DNA of 22,530 nucleotides, from the IMG/VR virus record IMGVR_UViG_3300025769_000922, positions 1-22,530 of that record, one strand, 5' to 3'. Shown here in pieces: positions 7,968-15,661 of the stretch (its first letter is position 1; each line of letters starts with the position of its first letter). A program made the position numbers and the translations under genes. The notes below the pieces were generated by a model, which was not told the origin of the DNA, made no database searches, and saw only the letters and a program-made list of their open reading frames with translations. Source of the DNA: a virus.

Positions 7968-8924
7968 ATGGCTAATATACAAGAAGCATTGGTAGCGACG
8001 CTGTTTGATCAGAGCGATGCCATTGCAGATTTGGTTCTAGGGAACCATCCTGTTCTACGTACACTAACGGAGAAGGGGAACATCGTTCGCAAGAGCGGTG
8101 GTTATGAGTTCCGAAAGCCAGTTATGTACAACGATAGCGCTGTAGGTAATTGGTATTCGGGTTACAGTGCGTTTGATCTTACGGCTTCCGACGATCTAAC
8201 GGCTTTCCAGTTTGCAGTTAAGCAAGCATATGAGCCGGTAGCTATCAACGGTCGTGAGAGACGAGCTAACCGAGGTGAGGCAGAGCTACTCGATCTAGTG
8301 GAAGCTAAGATTAAGGCAGCTACTTCTCGACTTAAAAACAACGTATCTAACTCTCTTCGGGGTGACGGTACAGGAGCTGGCGGATTGGAGCTAGACGGTC
8401 TTAAAAAGATGGTCTCAACTTCTCCAACTGCTGGTACTTACGGTGGTATTGATCGTTCTACAAATACGTTTGCAAGAAACGTAGCTGTAAACGTAACAAT
8501 GTCAGCTACTAATATCCAAGAAACCATCACGGATACTATCTCCCAAGTAACTCGGGGCGATGAAATGCCGGATTTGGGTGTAATGGATAGAACAGCGTGG
8601 AAGTACCTACACAGCTCTCTTACTGCTATTCAGCGTATCCAAGCGCCGAAGAAGAAGGGAGAAGCGGGCTTTCGTTTGCTCAACTATGATGGTGTAGATT
8701 TTGTCTTTGACGGTGGTTTCGGTACCGCTGTCCTTGAGACTAATTCTTGCCGTTTGCTAAATACGGAGTATATCACTTTCGATATGGTTCGTGACGCAGA
8801 CTTCAAGCCGCTAACGCCAGATATGCAGCGACCAGTAGATCAGGACGCAATGTTCTCGATCATTATTCTGGAAGCTAACTTGTGTTGCTCGGCTCCGCCG
8901 CTTCAAGCTGTAATTTACGCATAA
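7968..8924 (+). CDS. Major capsid protein, HK97 fold, 318 aa
   Basis: Preceded by GGGG at 7958-7961 at normal spacing. Residues 44-150 show the conserved block of a common phage major capsid family: GGYEF then MYN near residue 53, NWYSGYSAFDLTASDDLTAF (61-80) for the E-loop and spine region, VKQAYEPVAINGRERRANRG (84-103), a spine helix (LLDLVEAKIKAATSRLKNNV), and GDG...LELDGLKKMV. The A-domain part has EMPDLGVMDRTAWKYL. Length is normal for the family. The upstream scaffold, the downstream decoration-like protein and the terminator match a T7/P22-like capsid module. It forms the icosahedral shell. No protease or crosslinking signature can be judged from sequence alone. Confidence 0.92.
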   Translation: MANIQEALVATLFDQSDAIADLVLGNHPVLRTLTEKGNIVRKSGGYEFRKPVMYNDSAVGNWYSGYSAFDLTASDDLTAFQFAVKQAYEPVAINGRERRANRGEAELLDLVEAKIKAATSRLKNNVSNSLRGDGTGAGGLELDGLKKMVSTSPTAGTYGGIDRSTNTFARNVAVNVTMSATNIQETITDTISQVTRGDEMPDLGVMDRTAWKYLHSSLTAIQRIQAPKKKGEAGFRLLNYDGVDFVFDGGFGTAVLETNSCRLLNTEYITFDMVRDADFKPLTPDMQRPVDQDAMFSIIILEANLCCSAPPLQAVIYA

Positions 8925-8930
8925 GGAGGG
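8923..8930 (+). promoter_or_regulatory. Strong Shine-Dalgarno site for the decoration-like gene
   Basis: AAGGAGGG overlaps the capsid stop codon and lies seven bases before ATG 8938. It is one of the two strongest sites in the window and fits high-level expression of an abundant capsid component. Confidence 0.7.
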
Positions 8931-8937
8931 TAGAGAA

Positions 8938-9423
8938 ATGAGTAAATCAGGATCATTTGGTGTTAATTACACTAAGACATTTACAACAGCGGATGATGGA
9001 TTGCCGGCGGTGGTTGGCGATCTAGGTAGCTCGAAGCATGGAGATTTTATCTTCGTTCAAGCTGATGGAGCTATAGATCAATATGCTGCGGTAAAGATTA
9101 GCGACGATGGGCAAGCTGCTATGCTTACGACTACCAACGCTGGTAGTAATAACTTGCAGGTAGGTATTGCTCAGGTAGCTGCTGCTGACAATGAATACCT
9201 ATGGGTATGGGTTGGAGGCGTAGCTGGTGGTGGAGTAGGAAGCGGAATTAAGGTTAAAGCCGCTGCTTCTTACGCTGCTGATGCTAACCTACAAACAACG
9301 GCGACTGCTGGTGTTGTTGATGATGCTTCTACTACGCTTATTAAGAACGTAGTCGGGCTTACAACGCTTACAGGCGCTGGAACAGTAGAGGTCAAATCTA
9401 CTGGCTATTTGACGGTTAATTAA
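8938..9423 (+). CDS. Capsid decoration/cement-like protein, 161 aa
   Basis: Follows the capsid gene after 13 bases with a near-consensus ribosome binding site. The protein is all-beta, Ala/Gly/Thr-rich and lacks cysteine, helix-rich stretches or TM segments. Motifs in order: DFIFVQADGAIDQYAAVKI (about 32-50), VGIAQVAA, EYLWVWVGGVAGG (about 83-95), then KVKAAASYAADANL and NVVGLTTL. This order (start of a barrel, GxAQ strand, W-V-G strand, internal 'aGxvdd' turns) is typical of small capsid-surface proteins encoded next to phage coat genes. I infer a cement or decoration protein stabilising the shell. A head fibre base is a possible alternative. Confidence 0.7.
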   Translation: MSKSGSFGVNYTKTFTTADDGLPAVVGDLGSSKHGDFIFVQADGAIDQYAAVKISDDGQAAMLTTTNAGSNNLQVGIAQVAAADNEYLWVWVGGVAGGGVGSGIKVKAAASYAADANLQTTATAGVVDDASTTLIKNVVGLTTLTGAGTVEVKSTGYLTVN

Positions 9424-9433
9424 CCGGCATAAA

Positions 9434-9463
9434 AGGGGAGGGAAACCTCCCCTACTTTATTTT
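9434..9463 (+). terminator. Rho-independent terminator after the capsid/decoration genes
   Basis: A perfect 8-bp stem AGGGGAGG (9434-9441) and CCTCCCCT (9446-9453) closes on a GAAA tetraloop, followed by a T-rich run CTTTATTTT with two early interruptions. It lies in the only substantial gap between plus-strand genes. Position right after the capsid genes matches the T-phi terminator of T7, which tunes capsid against downstream tail transcript levels; whether it is fully or partly efficient cannot be told. Confidence 0.8.
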
Positions 9464-9477
9464 GGGAGATAATAAAG

Positions 9478-10122
9478 ATGAGAGATTACGCACAGTTATT
9501 AGAAGAAAGAAATAGCGGTAGAAATCCGCTCCATAGAGCAAATGTACGCTTTACTTTAGAGTACAGAGAGAATCCATTAAAGAGCGCTGCTGAAGGAATG
9601 CCGGTTTATGACGAGGTAGAGACCATTTGGGTTAAGTTTGGCGGCATGGATGAAACCGTTCGAGCGGTAGAAAAACGAGATAAAGAGGGTGTTTTTAGAG
9701 AGCAGTACGAAGCTTGGAAAGCTGGCATAGAGTTAGGGTTAAAAGGTACTCCAATAGACGAGTGGAGCGCTATTCCTGGTTCAGCAGCTAGAGAGTTTAA
9801 GCATATCGGCTTCCATACCATTGAGCAGCTAGCAGAAGCTCCAGATGCTGCAAAGCAAAAGTTAGGGACGTTAGGTAGGTTTTGTGATGTTGCTAAGAGG
9901 TGGGTAGAAAACTCACAGAGCGATCAGTCTCGAGTAGTAGCGCTAGAGCAAGCTGTAGAAGCCGAAAGAAAGCGCAGCAAATCCCTCGAGGAAAAGCTAG
10001 AGGTTTTAATAGCAAGAATTAACGCTACGGAAGGGACAGATCTCAAATTAGATGTAGCAGAGACCGATCCAGATAGTGATATACTAGCGGTAAAACGGAA
10101 ACGACGTAGAAAGGTGGAATGA
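9478..10122 (+). CDS. Conserved phage protein with HHH-like segment and C-terminal coiled coil, 214 aa
   Basis: First gene after the terminator; GGGAG at 9464-9468 is its likely ribosome binding site. The pattern of the first 140 residues (VETIWVKFGG, FREQYEAWKAGIELGLKGTP followed by EWSAIPGSAAREFKHIGFHTIEQLAEA) is familiar from uncharacterised proteins in the head-tail region of many phages. KHIGFHTIEQLAEAPDAAKQ resembles a helix-hairpin-helix-like helical pair. Residues 145-190 form a coiled coil (ALEQAVEAERKRSKSLEEKL), and the C-terminus is basic (KRKRRRKVE), suggesting nucleic-acid or acidic-protein contact. Overlaps the adaptor gene by four bases (ATGA). Function unknown; association with head completion is inferred from position only. 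Confidence 0.7.
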   Translation: MRDYAQLLEERNSGRNPLHRANVRFTLEYRENPLKSAAEGMPVYDEVETIWVKFGGMDETVRAVEKRDKEGVFREQYEAWKAGIELGLKGTPIDEWSAIPGSAAREFKHIGFHTIEQLAEAPDAAKQKLGTLGRFCDVAKRWVENSQSDQSRVVALEQAVEAERKRSKSLEEKLEVLIARINATEGTDLKLDVAETDPDSDILAVKRKRRRKVE

Positions 10123-10979
10123 CGACTCTTATCGAAAGCATACAAGCCGTAGCAGATGAAGCCGGATATACTATCGGCGCTTCTGTTATTGGCAATAACG
10201 ACACCACAACAAAACAGCTCCTGGCAATCGCTAATCGGGTAAATCAGGAGATGGCTAATAGCTATCTTTGGAATAAGATGTTTAAGAGTGCCAGTATAAC
10301 TCTAGTGGCTGGGCAGTCTTCTTACAATCTCCCGAATGACTTCTCAAGTTACCACTATGATACGTTCTGGAATCAGTCTTCTCGGTGGCGATTGTCAGGA
10401 GCTATCTCAGAGCAAACGTATGCTGATAGAAAAGGTTACGGACTAAATCCTACTATTTATGATGAGTTTCAGATCCGAGGGATTACAGATAGCCGGCTAG
10501 AAATACTCCCAGCTAGCAACGCCTCTACAGATACTATTATCTTTGAGTACGTTTCGGATCGTACTATTACACCGAAGAAATGGGTAAGCGGGCAAAGCTT
10601 TGGAAACGGTAGCTACTGTATTTACAACGGAAATTACTACACAACAGCCACTGGAGGTACAGCAGGCGCTACTCCTCCTACTCACACTAGCGGAAGTGCT
10701 TCTGATGGCGTTCTTACTTGGACGTATTTTGACGGCAGTTATTCAAAGTTTTTAGCTGATTCAGATAGCACGATTTTTAATCCCAAGACATTTGAGCAGG
10801 GAATACTAGAGAGGTTTGCCGAGATTCACGGCTTGACTACAATACTACCTCGATTCCAAGAAAAGCTAGCTGATGATTTTGCAAGGCAGAAGGTTTCTAA
10901 GACTATGTTCGCCGGCGGTGAGGATACCTTAGAAGTTTATGGTAGGGGTGGTAAAATAGGATTTGGGACACCGTTGTAA
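10119..10979 (+). CDS. Head-tail adaptor (P22 gp4 / T7 gp11-like) with inserted sugar-binding-like module, 286 aa
   Basis: Starts in an ATGA overlap. The N-terminal half is helical and then beta-rich: IANRVNQEMANSYLWNKMF, ITLVAGQSSYNLPNDF (about 62-77), LEILPASNASTDTIIFEYVS. This is the order seen in podovirus adaptor or tail tubular A proteins, as is the later run ADSDSTIFNPKTFEQGILERF. Between FEYVSDRT and ADSDST sits an extra segment, about residues 155-204, with YCIYNGNYYTTATGGTAGATPP and DGVLTWTY, resembling small carbohydrate-binding repeats in phage tail proteins. Total length exceeds a bare adaptor by about this segment. The protein would form the ring under the portal; the inserted module may face outward. 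Confidence 0.75.
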   Translation: MTTLIESIQAVADEAGYTIGASVIGNNDTTTKQLLAIANRVNQEMANSYLWNKMFKSASITLVAGQSSYNLPNDFSSYHYDTFWNQSSRWRLSGAISEQTYADRKGYGLNPTIYDEFQIRGITDSRLEILPASNASTDTIIFEYVSDRTITPKKWVSGQSFGNGSYCIYNGNYYTTATGGTAGATPPTHTSGSASDGVLTWTYFDGSYSKFLADSDSTIFNPKTFEQGILERFAEIHGLTTILPRFQEKLADDFARQKVSKTMFAGGEDTLEVYGRGGKIGFGTPL

Positions 10980-10981
10980 TT

Positions 10982-12583
10982 ATGGCAAGTTATTCAGAAA
11001 TGTTAGCTCGGTATCAAGAGCTTAGAAGGCAAGGATACTCGGGGCCAGAAGCTTCAGAAATGGCTTTTGGTGAGGGTGGTATTGCAGGCGCTAAAAGAGA
11101 TCAAGCTAGAAGGGCTGCTCGAGGGCAAAGAAATGCCGGCTTAGCGCAAACAGGCGGCAAGGTAGTCGGAGGGGTTGGTACTGTAGCCGCTTATGATTAT
11201 TTGACTTCAACGGCAGAAGCTGCAGGAAAGACTACAGAGGGAGGAGCCAAGCTAGCAGAAGCGCTAGGAGGTGGCTCAACTACGGCTCCGACAGGGTTTA
11301 GTAGCGCTCAAGAAATGGTGCAAGCAGATAAGTTCTATACTCCAATACAAGGCGCTGAAGTGCCAGAGGGCTTTACTGCAATAGATGTAAGTACTCAAGC
11401 TGACGGATCTATAGGGCAAGCGGTAGTGCCTACAGAGAGTTTACAAGAGCCAGGGTTTCTTGACTCTATAGACTTTGGGAAGGTGCTACAGGGTGCGGCA
11501 GGAGCAGCGCAGCTAGCTAGTGCGTATAAGGCGTACAAGAGTGGCGACTATACCGGCGCTGGGGTAATGGGAGTGGGTGGAGCTACTAACTTGGCCGCTT
11601 CCGGTGCTTTAGGATCTGCAGCTCAAACAGGGGCAACAGAGGCGCTCGGAGGTTATTTAGTGCCAGGCGCTCAAATAGCAGCAGGTTTATACGGTGCTAA
11701 AAAGACCGCCGATATAACTGGCTCTATGGCCGAAGGCAAGCAGAGAGATATAGCTAGCGGTGTAAGTGGTGCTATGAGTGGGCTTTCGCTCGGTTTAGGT
11801 GCTGCTGGCTTAGCAAGTTTAGCTGGTGGTGCTGCGGGCGTAGCTGGTGGAGCGGCAGCGGGCGCTATGGCTGGCTCAGTAGTGCCGGTGGTAGGAACGA
11901 TTATAGGCGCTGCTGTAGGTATTATTGCTAGTCGATACATGGGCAGTTCAAAAGATAAAGGGCAGATGCGTCGAGATAGCGTGAGAGGTGCTTTACAAGA
12001 AAGAGGCGTTTTAGACGAAAACTGGCAAGGTACTTTGGCAGATGGATCTACAACCGATTTTGGTAAAGACGGATCAGTATTAAAAACTAGTGCAATGAAG
12101 GAAATGGCTGAAGCTAATCCAACAGCATACGAACCAACGGTGCAGTTATCTGATGCTCTAGTTTCTGCTTATGGCTTTCTTGGCGATAACAATCGTTCTT
12201 TGGGCAGAATGTTTGTAAGAGGTGCTTTAAGTAATGCCGGCGACGATCCGAATATCGCTATGGCAAATATGAAGCATTTTGCCGCTCAACAAGGCATAAC
12301 TTTTGATCTTATTAAGGGCAACTTAGATCAAGGTTTAGCAGAAGGCAGAATAGAACAGCCAGAGTATGAGCGTTTATTGACTGCAGCTACTACGCTAGTA
12401 CCTCCCGACGGTGCGGAGCCAGAACAGGTGCGAGAGGTACGACCAGAAGCAGGGCAAGTAAACAGATTAAGCGCTGGTATGTACAGAGATGCAAGCGGTA
12501 ATTTAGTTAAAGCTAACTCAGTTAGAGGGGCTTTAGAAAAGGCATATAACAAAACAAAGCAAGGTAAGAAAGCGGAGTTATAA
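10982..12583 (+). CDS. Membrane-active internal virion / DNA-ejection protein (putative), 533 aa
   Basis: Two bases after the adaptor stop; no good Shine-Dalgarno, so translation is probably coupled. The N-terminus (MASYSEMLARYQELRRQGYSG, then a basic ARRAARGQRN) resembles starts of phage ejection proteins. Residues about 168-240 and especially 262-321 are Gly/Ala-rich and hydrophobic with repeated GxxxG spacing (GAMAGSVVPVVGTIIGAAVG), a glycine zipper able to insert in membranes. The remaining C-terminal half is soluble, helical and acidic/polar. I infer that it is carried in the particle or tail and inserted into the host envelope during DNA entry, as P22 gp7/gp16/gp20 are. There is no signal peptide. 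Alternative: a structural protein with a buried zipper core. Confidence 0.65.
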   Translation: MASYSEMLARYQELRRQGYSGPEASEMAFGEGGIAGAKRDQARRAARGQRNAGLAQTGGKVVGGVGTVAAYDYLTSTAEAAGKTTEGGAKLAEALGGGSTTAPTGFSSAQEMVQADKFYTPIQGAEVPEGFTAIDVSTQADGSIGQAVVPTESLQEPGFLDSIDFGKVLQGAAGAAQLASAYKAYKSGDYTGAGVMGVGGATNLAASGALGSAAQTGATEALGGYLVPGAQIAAGLYGAKKTADITGSMAEGKQRDIASGVSGAMSGLSLGLGAAGLASLAGGAAGVAGGAAAGAMAGSVVPVVGTIIGAAVGIIASRYMGSSKDKGQMRRDSVRGALQERGVLDENWQGTLADGSTTDFGKDGSVLKTSAMKEMAEANPTAYEPTVQLSDALVSAYGFLGDNNRSLGRMFVRGALSNAGDDPNIAMANMKHFAAQQGITFDLIKGNLDQGLAEGRIEQPEYERLLTAATTLVPPDGAEPEQVREVRPEAGQVNRLSAGMYRDASGNLVKANSVRGALEKAYNKTKQGKKAEL

Positions 12584-12584
12584 G

Positions 12585-13265
12585 ATGGCTAGAGGAATGA
12601 TGAGACGACCTCCAACAGGAGGAGGACTAACAGAGCTAACACCGAGGCAACAGCGCCGACAGCAATACCTTGAAAGAAGAGGTAGGCAGTTTAGACCAGG
12701 CGGCCAAGTGCAAGCTCAGCCAACAGAGATGCCAGAGCTTACCGCAAGGCAACAGCGCCGACAGCAGTACCTAGCTAGAAGAGATGCAAGACAGCAAAGA
12801 GGCGTAGAGGATTACAGAGCGCAACAAGCAGCGCAACAAGCAGGGCAACAGCTCGGAGGGTTCCCTGGGCTTCCGTCAACGCCAGGAGGTTTCCAGCCGT
12901 ATCCGCTCCAATTAAGTCCAGAGCAGATTGCTATGTTCAGGGATAGACTCGGCCAAGGTATCCCTTTTAATCCTAACACAGTAGACATGACCCCTAATTT
13001 AGGACAACTCCCTACTGATTTAGCTGGTGGTATGGGGCAAGGACTAGGTAATTTACCTAACGGTATGCCAGCTCCAACTTATGGAGTTCCTAGCGGTATG
13101 GCCGGTGGTTATAACCCAGGGCAAGCTTTAGGCGGTATGGCCGGTGGTTATAACCCAGGGCAAGCTTTAGGCGGTATGGCTGGAGGGTACGATCCTGCTC
13201 AAACATTAGGCGGTGCAGTAGGTGGTTTTAATCCAATAGCTAGAGGAATCAGAAAGCTTTTCTAA
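12585..13265 (+). CDS. Gln/Arg- and Gly-rich repeat protein, 226 aa
   Basis: GGAG (12573-12576) precedes the ATG at good spacing. The protein is modular and low in complexity: a basic N-terminus (MARGMMRRPP), two copies of a TxRQQRRQQYLxRR helix at about residues 19-32 and 53-66, a Gln/Ala-rich linker (RAQQAAQQAGQQLGG), a Pro/Gly segment, then a 13-residue tandem repeat (GMAGGYNPGQALG and variants) near residues 171-215, and a short basic end IARGIRKLF. I do not recognise a family. Lying between a probable ejection protein and the tail hub gene, it is probably a virion protein; the basic helices could contact packaged DNA. No enzyme motif is present. Confidence 0.7.
   Translation: MARGMMRRPPTGGGLTELTPRQQRRQQYLERRGRQFRPGGQVQAQPTEMPELTARQQRRQQYLARRDARQQRGVEDYRAQQAAQQAGQQLGGFPGLPSTPGGFQPYPLQLSPEQIAMFRDRLGQGIPFNPNTVDMTPNLGQLPTDLAGGMGQGLGNLPNGMPAPTYGVPSGMAGGYNPGQALGGMAGGYNPGQALGGMAGGYDPAQTLGGAVGGFNPIARGIRKLF
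12645..12766 (+). repeat. Direct repeat of a 20-base core, period 102 bases
   Basis: AGGCAACAGCGCCGACAGCA occurs at 12645-12664 and again at 12747-12766, inside longer diverged copies encoding ELTPRQQRRQQYLERR and ELTARQQRRQQYLARR. This is an in-frame duplication of a basic helix in one gene. Confidence 0.9.
13095..13211 (+). repeat. 39-base coding tandem repeat, three units plus remnant
   Basis: Units at 13095-13133 and 13134-13172 are identical; 13173-13211 is diverged and a fourth remnant follows to about 13238. Each encodes GMAGGYNPGQALG or a variant. Two identical units next to diverged ones point to recent expansion by slippage or recombination. Confidence 0.95.
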
Positions 13266-13273
13266 GGTGAGTA

Positions 13274-14806
13274 ATGGCGGTTCAAGGTATTACAATGCCA
13301 GCGCCGTATGGAGGGCTGGATCTAGTTAGCCCCATTGATCAGATGGAGCCGTTTCGGGCTTTGGAGTTAATCAATATAATTCCGGAAAGTAGCGCTCCTG
13401 TTCTTAGAAAGGGCTACCAGGAGTTTGCTGATACTCTTGAGGGTGTAACTGTTCAGACCGTTGCTACTATGCCGTTGGTCAACGGAGACTTCGAGCTAAT
13501 TGTTTCGGCAGATGATAAGGTATTCAAGGTTAATTCTAGCGGTGTTCTAACCGATCTGGGAATAACTATAACTAATAGCGCTTGGCAGACTGAAGTTTAT
13601 TCTAACCGACTTTATATGGCTAACGGCAGTGATACCGTTAAAGTATATAACAGTCTTACAGGCACAATAGCGGATTGTACCTACACTGGTGTAACTCTAG
13701 CTGATTTGATCAACGTAAACAGTTACAAGAATCGAATATATTTTGTCGAGAAAAACAGCGCTAATCTGTGGTATGGCAAAGTCAATACTATAGGTAGTAA
13801 TAGCGTTACGCTCGAGGATTTATCTTTTGCTTTTACTAAGGGCGGATTTTTAGTATTCGGCGGAAGCTACACTAATCAAACGGCACAAACCAGCGCCGAT
13901 TTGTTTTTAGCTGTGAGTAGTCAAGGCGAAGTTCTAGCATACGCAGGCGACGATCCCACAAATTGGAGTATAGTTGCTAGATACTTTATCGGTAAACCGT
14001 TAGGGTATCGAGCATTTATCAGGGTTAATCAAGATGTTTGGATTTTGACCGAGCAAGGAATAGTGCCGGTTAGCGCTCTGTTCCAAGCCGATCCAGAGCA
14101 AGCTAATCAAACAGTAAGCCGGTTAGTTAATCCTTTAATTAGCGCTGCAGCTCAAACTCTTAGCTTTTCTCCAAGGTGGCAGGGGTCTTTCTTCCCAGCG
14201 GGGCGGAGGGTTTATGTGCAAGTTCCTTACAGCAACTCCAAAGCTTATCTACTTGTTTTTTCTCTTTCTACTGGCGCTTGGACAAAGTTTCACCAAGATG
14301 ATGACGGCGATTGTTTGAGTTTATCAATAGCTAACGGTAACCCCTATTACGGTAGTGCGAATGGCAAAGTCTTTCAGGCGGAGCATGAGTACGCCGATAA
14401 TAGTCAGCCGATTAACTGGAAAATAGAGACAGCATTTAGCTTCTATGGAACAAGAGGCAACTACAAAGCTTTTAAGGATGTTAGACCGCTCCTCAAGACC
14501 ATTCGAGGAACGGGTCTAAAGGTTGGGTTATCGACCGATTTCAAAAGAATTGCTCCTTATGAGACTATTACAACAAGCTCGGGAGGTACTTATACGCATT
14601 GGAGCGCTGCTGGTAGTGTAGCCGGCGATGCAGGTTTTACACCGTGGGGTAGTAATTGGAGTAGTAGCGTCGATTATATATATGATAGATTTGCTACTAA
14701 GGGACAAGGACATTGCGCTAGTATTACTTTAGCTGGCGAGTATAAAGATAAGCCGCTTGATCTGTTTGGCTTTGAGATTCGGTTTGACGTTGGAGGACAG
14801 ATATAA
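13274..14806 (+). CDS. P22 gp10-like tail hub / DNA stabilisation protein, 510 aa
   Basis: AAGGTGAG precedes ATG 13274. The N-terminus (YGGLDLVSPIDQMEPFRALEL, then NIIPESSAPVLRKGYQEFAD) is the characteristic start of podovirus tail hub proteins of the gp10 type, which begin by listing a reference coordinate path. Repeated strand pairs follow (YSNRLYMANGSDTVKVYNS; NSYKNRIYFVEKNSANLWYG; RVNQDVWILTEQGIVPVSAL; AYLLVFSLSTGAWTKF), consistent with a multi-bladed beta-propeller. The C-terminus is a beta-sandwich-like stretch ending in FGFEIRFDVGGQI. It would follow the adaptor in the short tail and seal packaged DNA. Length is close to P22 gp10 (about 470) with a modest extension. T7 gp12 is a more distant analogue. 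Overlaps the next gene in TAATG. Confidence 0.75.
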   Translation: MAVQGITMPAPYGGLDLVSPIDQMEPFRALELINIIPESSAPVLRKGYQEFADTLEGVTVQTVATMPLVNGDFELIVSADDKVFKVNSSGVLTDLGITITNSAWQTEVYSNRLYMANGSDTVKVYNSLTGTIADCTYTGVTLADLINVNSYKNRIYFVEKNSANLWYGKVNTIGSNSVTLEDLSFAFTKGGFLVFGGSYTNQTAQTSADLFLAVSSQGEVLAYAGDDPTNWSIVARYFIGKPLGYRAFIRVNQDVWILTEQGIVPVSALFQADPEQANQTVSRLVNPLISAAAQTLSFSPRWQGSFFPAGRRVYVQVPYSNSKAYLLVFSLSTGAWTKFHQDDDGDCLSLSIANGNPYYGSANGKVFQAEHEYADNSQPINWKIETAFSFYGTRGNYKAFKDVRPLLKTIRGTGLKVGLSTDFKRIAPYETITTSSGGTYTHWSAAGSVAGDAGFTPWGSNWSSSVDYIYDRFATKGQGHCASITLAGEYKDKPLDLFGFEIRFDVGGQI

Positions 14807-15657
14807 TGCCAAAGAGAAAAGGAGCAATGGGGCGAAGTCCTAAAAAGGCAGCTAGCCCAGAGCGGTTACAGAGAAGAATAGATTATCTCAGCAAGCGAGA
14901 TCCTAATGATCCTCGTTTAGCTGATTTACGCTCAAGATTAGAAGCGGCAGGTGGTGAAGTGGCAGAGACTCCTTTTGCCGAGATGTCACCACAACAGCAA
15001 ATAGGGCAAATACAGACTGGAGCTGGTGAAAACATTCAAAACTATCTAGCTGCGCTACAACAGCAGGGAGCTTTCCAGCCAGGCGCTTATGAGGATACCT
15101 ACCAGCAGGCATATCAAAACGTGATGGGTCAGTTTGAGTCGCAGACTGCTCCAGAGTTTGCTCGGCAAAACGAAGCAATAGAAGCTGCTATAGCTCAAAG
15201 AGGGCTAGATCCTACAGGCGCCCAAGCTCAAAGGTTAAGGGAGCAACTCTATCAGAATCAGAGTCAAGCTAGACAGCAGGCAATGTATCAAGCCGAGAAT
15301 CTTGGGCGACAATTACAGCAGCAGCGATTCCAGCAAGATTTAACTCAGTATCAAGTACCAACAGCGCAACTACAAGCGCTACAAGGGTACTATACTGGTC
15401 AACTTGGATCTATTGAAGCTCAAAAACAGCGAGAGTTCGAGAAGCAACAACTAGCTAAGCAGTTAGCGGCAAGGGGAGGAAGTCCAGATCCGTTTGCTTT
15501 GATGGCTGCAGAGTATGGCTACAAGAGAGATCTAATTTACGATGCGGCTGCAGCTCAGGGCGAGAATCAGCAAAAAGGCCCTAGCGCTGGAGGAGCGTTT
15601 TTAACTGGCATTGGTCAGGGCATCGGTGTAGGTGTAACTAGTAGTTTAATGAGTTAA
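14806..15657 (+). CDS. Gln-rich virion/ejection protein, 283 aa
   Basis: TAATG start with GGAGG at about 14791-14795. A basic N-terminus (MPKRKGAMGRSPKKAA) and a charged helix (RRIDYLSKR) are followed by a long Gln/Ala-rich helical body: QQGAFQPGAYEDTYQQAYQN, FESQTAPEFARQNEAIEAAI, AQRGLDPTGAQAQRLREQLY, LQALQGYYTGQLG. I recognise this order (FE.QTAPEFARQ, AQRGLDP, then a Q.LAAL..YY step) from an uncharacterised protein family found among phage tail/ejection genes. The end is Gly-rich (GAFLTGIGQGIGVGV), weakly hydrophobic. It is probably an internal virion protein delivered with the DNA. Role assignment is by context. Confidence 0.7.
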   Translation: MPKRKGAMGRSPKKAASPERLQRRIDYLSKRDPNDPRLADLRSRLEAAGGEVAETPFAEMSPQQQIGQIQTGAGENIQNYLAALQQQGAFQPGAYEDTYQQAYQNVMGQFESQTAPEFARQNEAIEAAIAQRGLDPTGAQAQRLREQLYQNQSQARQQAMYQAENLGRQLQQQRFQQDLTQYQVPTAQLQALQGYYTGQLGSIEAQKQREFEKQQLAKQLAARGGSPDPFALMAAEYGYKRDLIYDAAAAQGENQQKGPSAGGAFLTGIGQGIGVGVTSSLMS

Positions 15658-15661
15658 GAAG

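Noticed and set aside
9454-9477. T7-type promoter suggested by GGGAGA after a T-rich stretch
   Set aside because: Only the initiation-like GGGAGA is present; no conserved upstream 17-base element recurs elsewhere in the window, and GGGAG is better explained as the ribosome site for ATG 9478.
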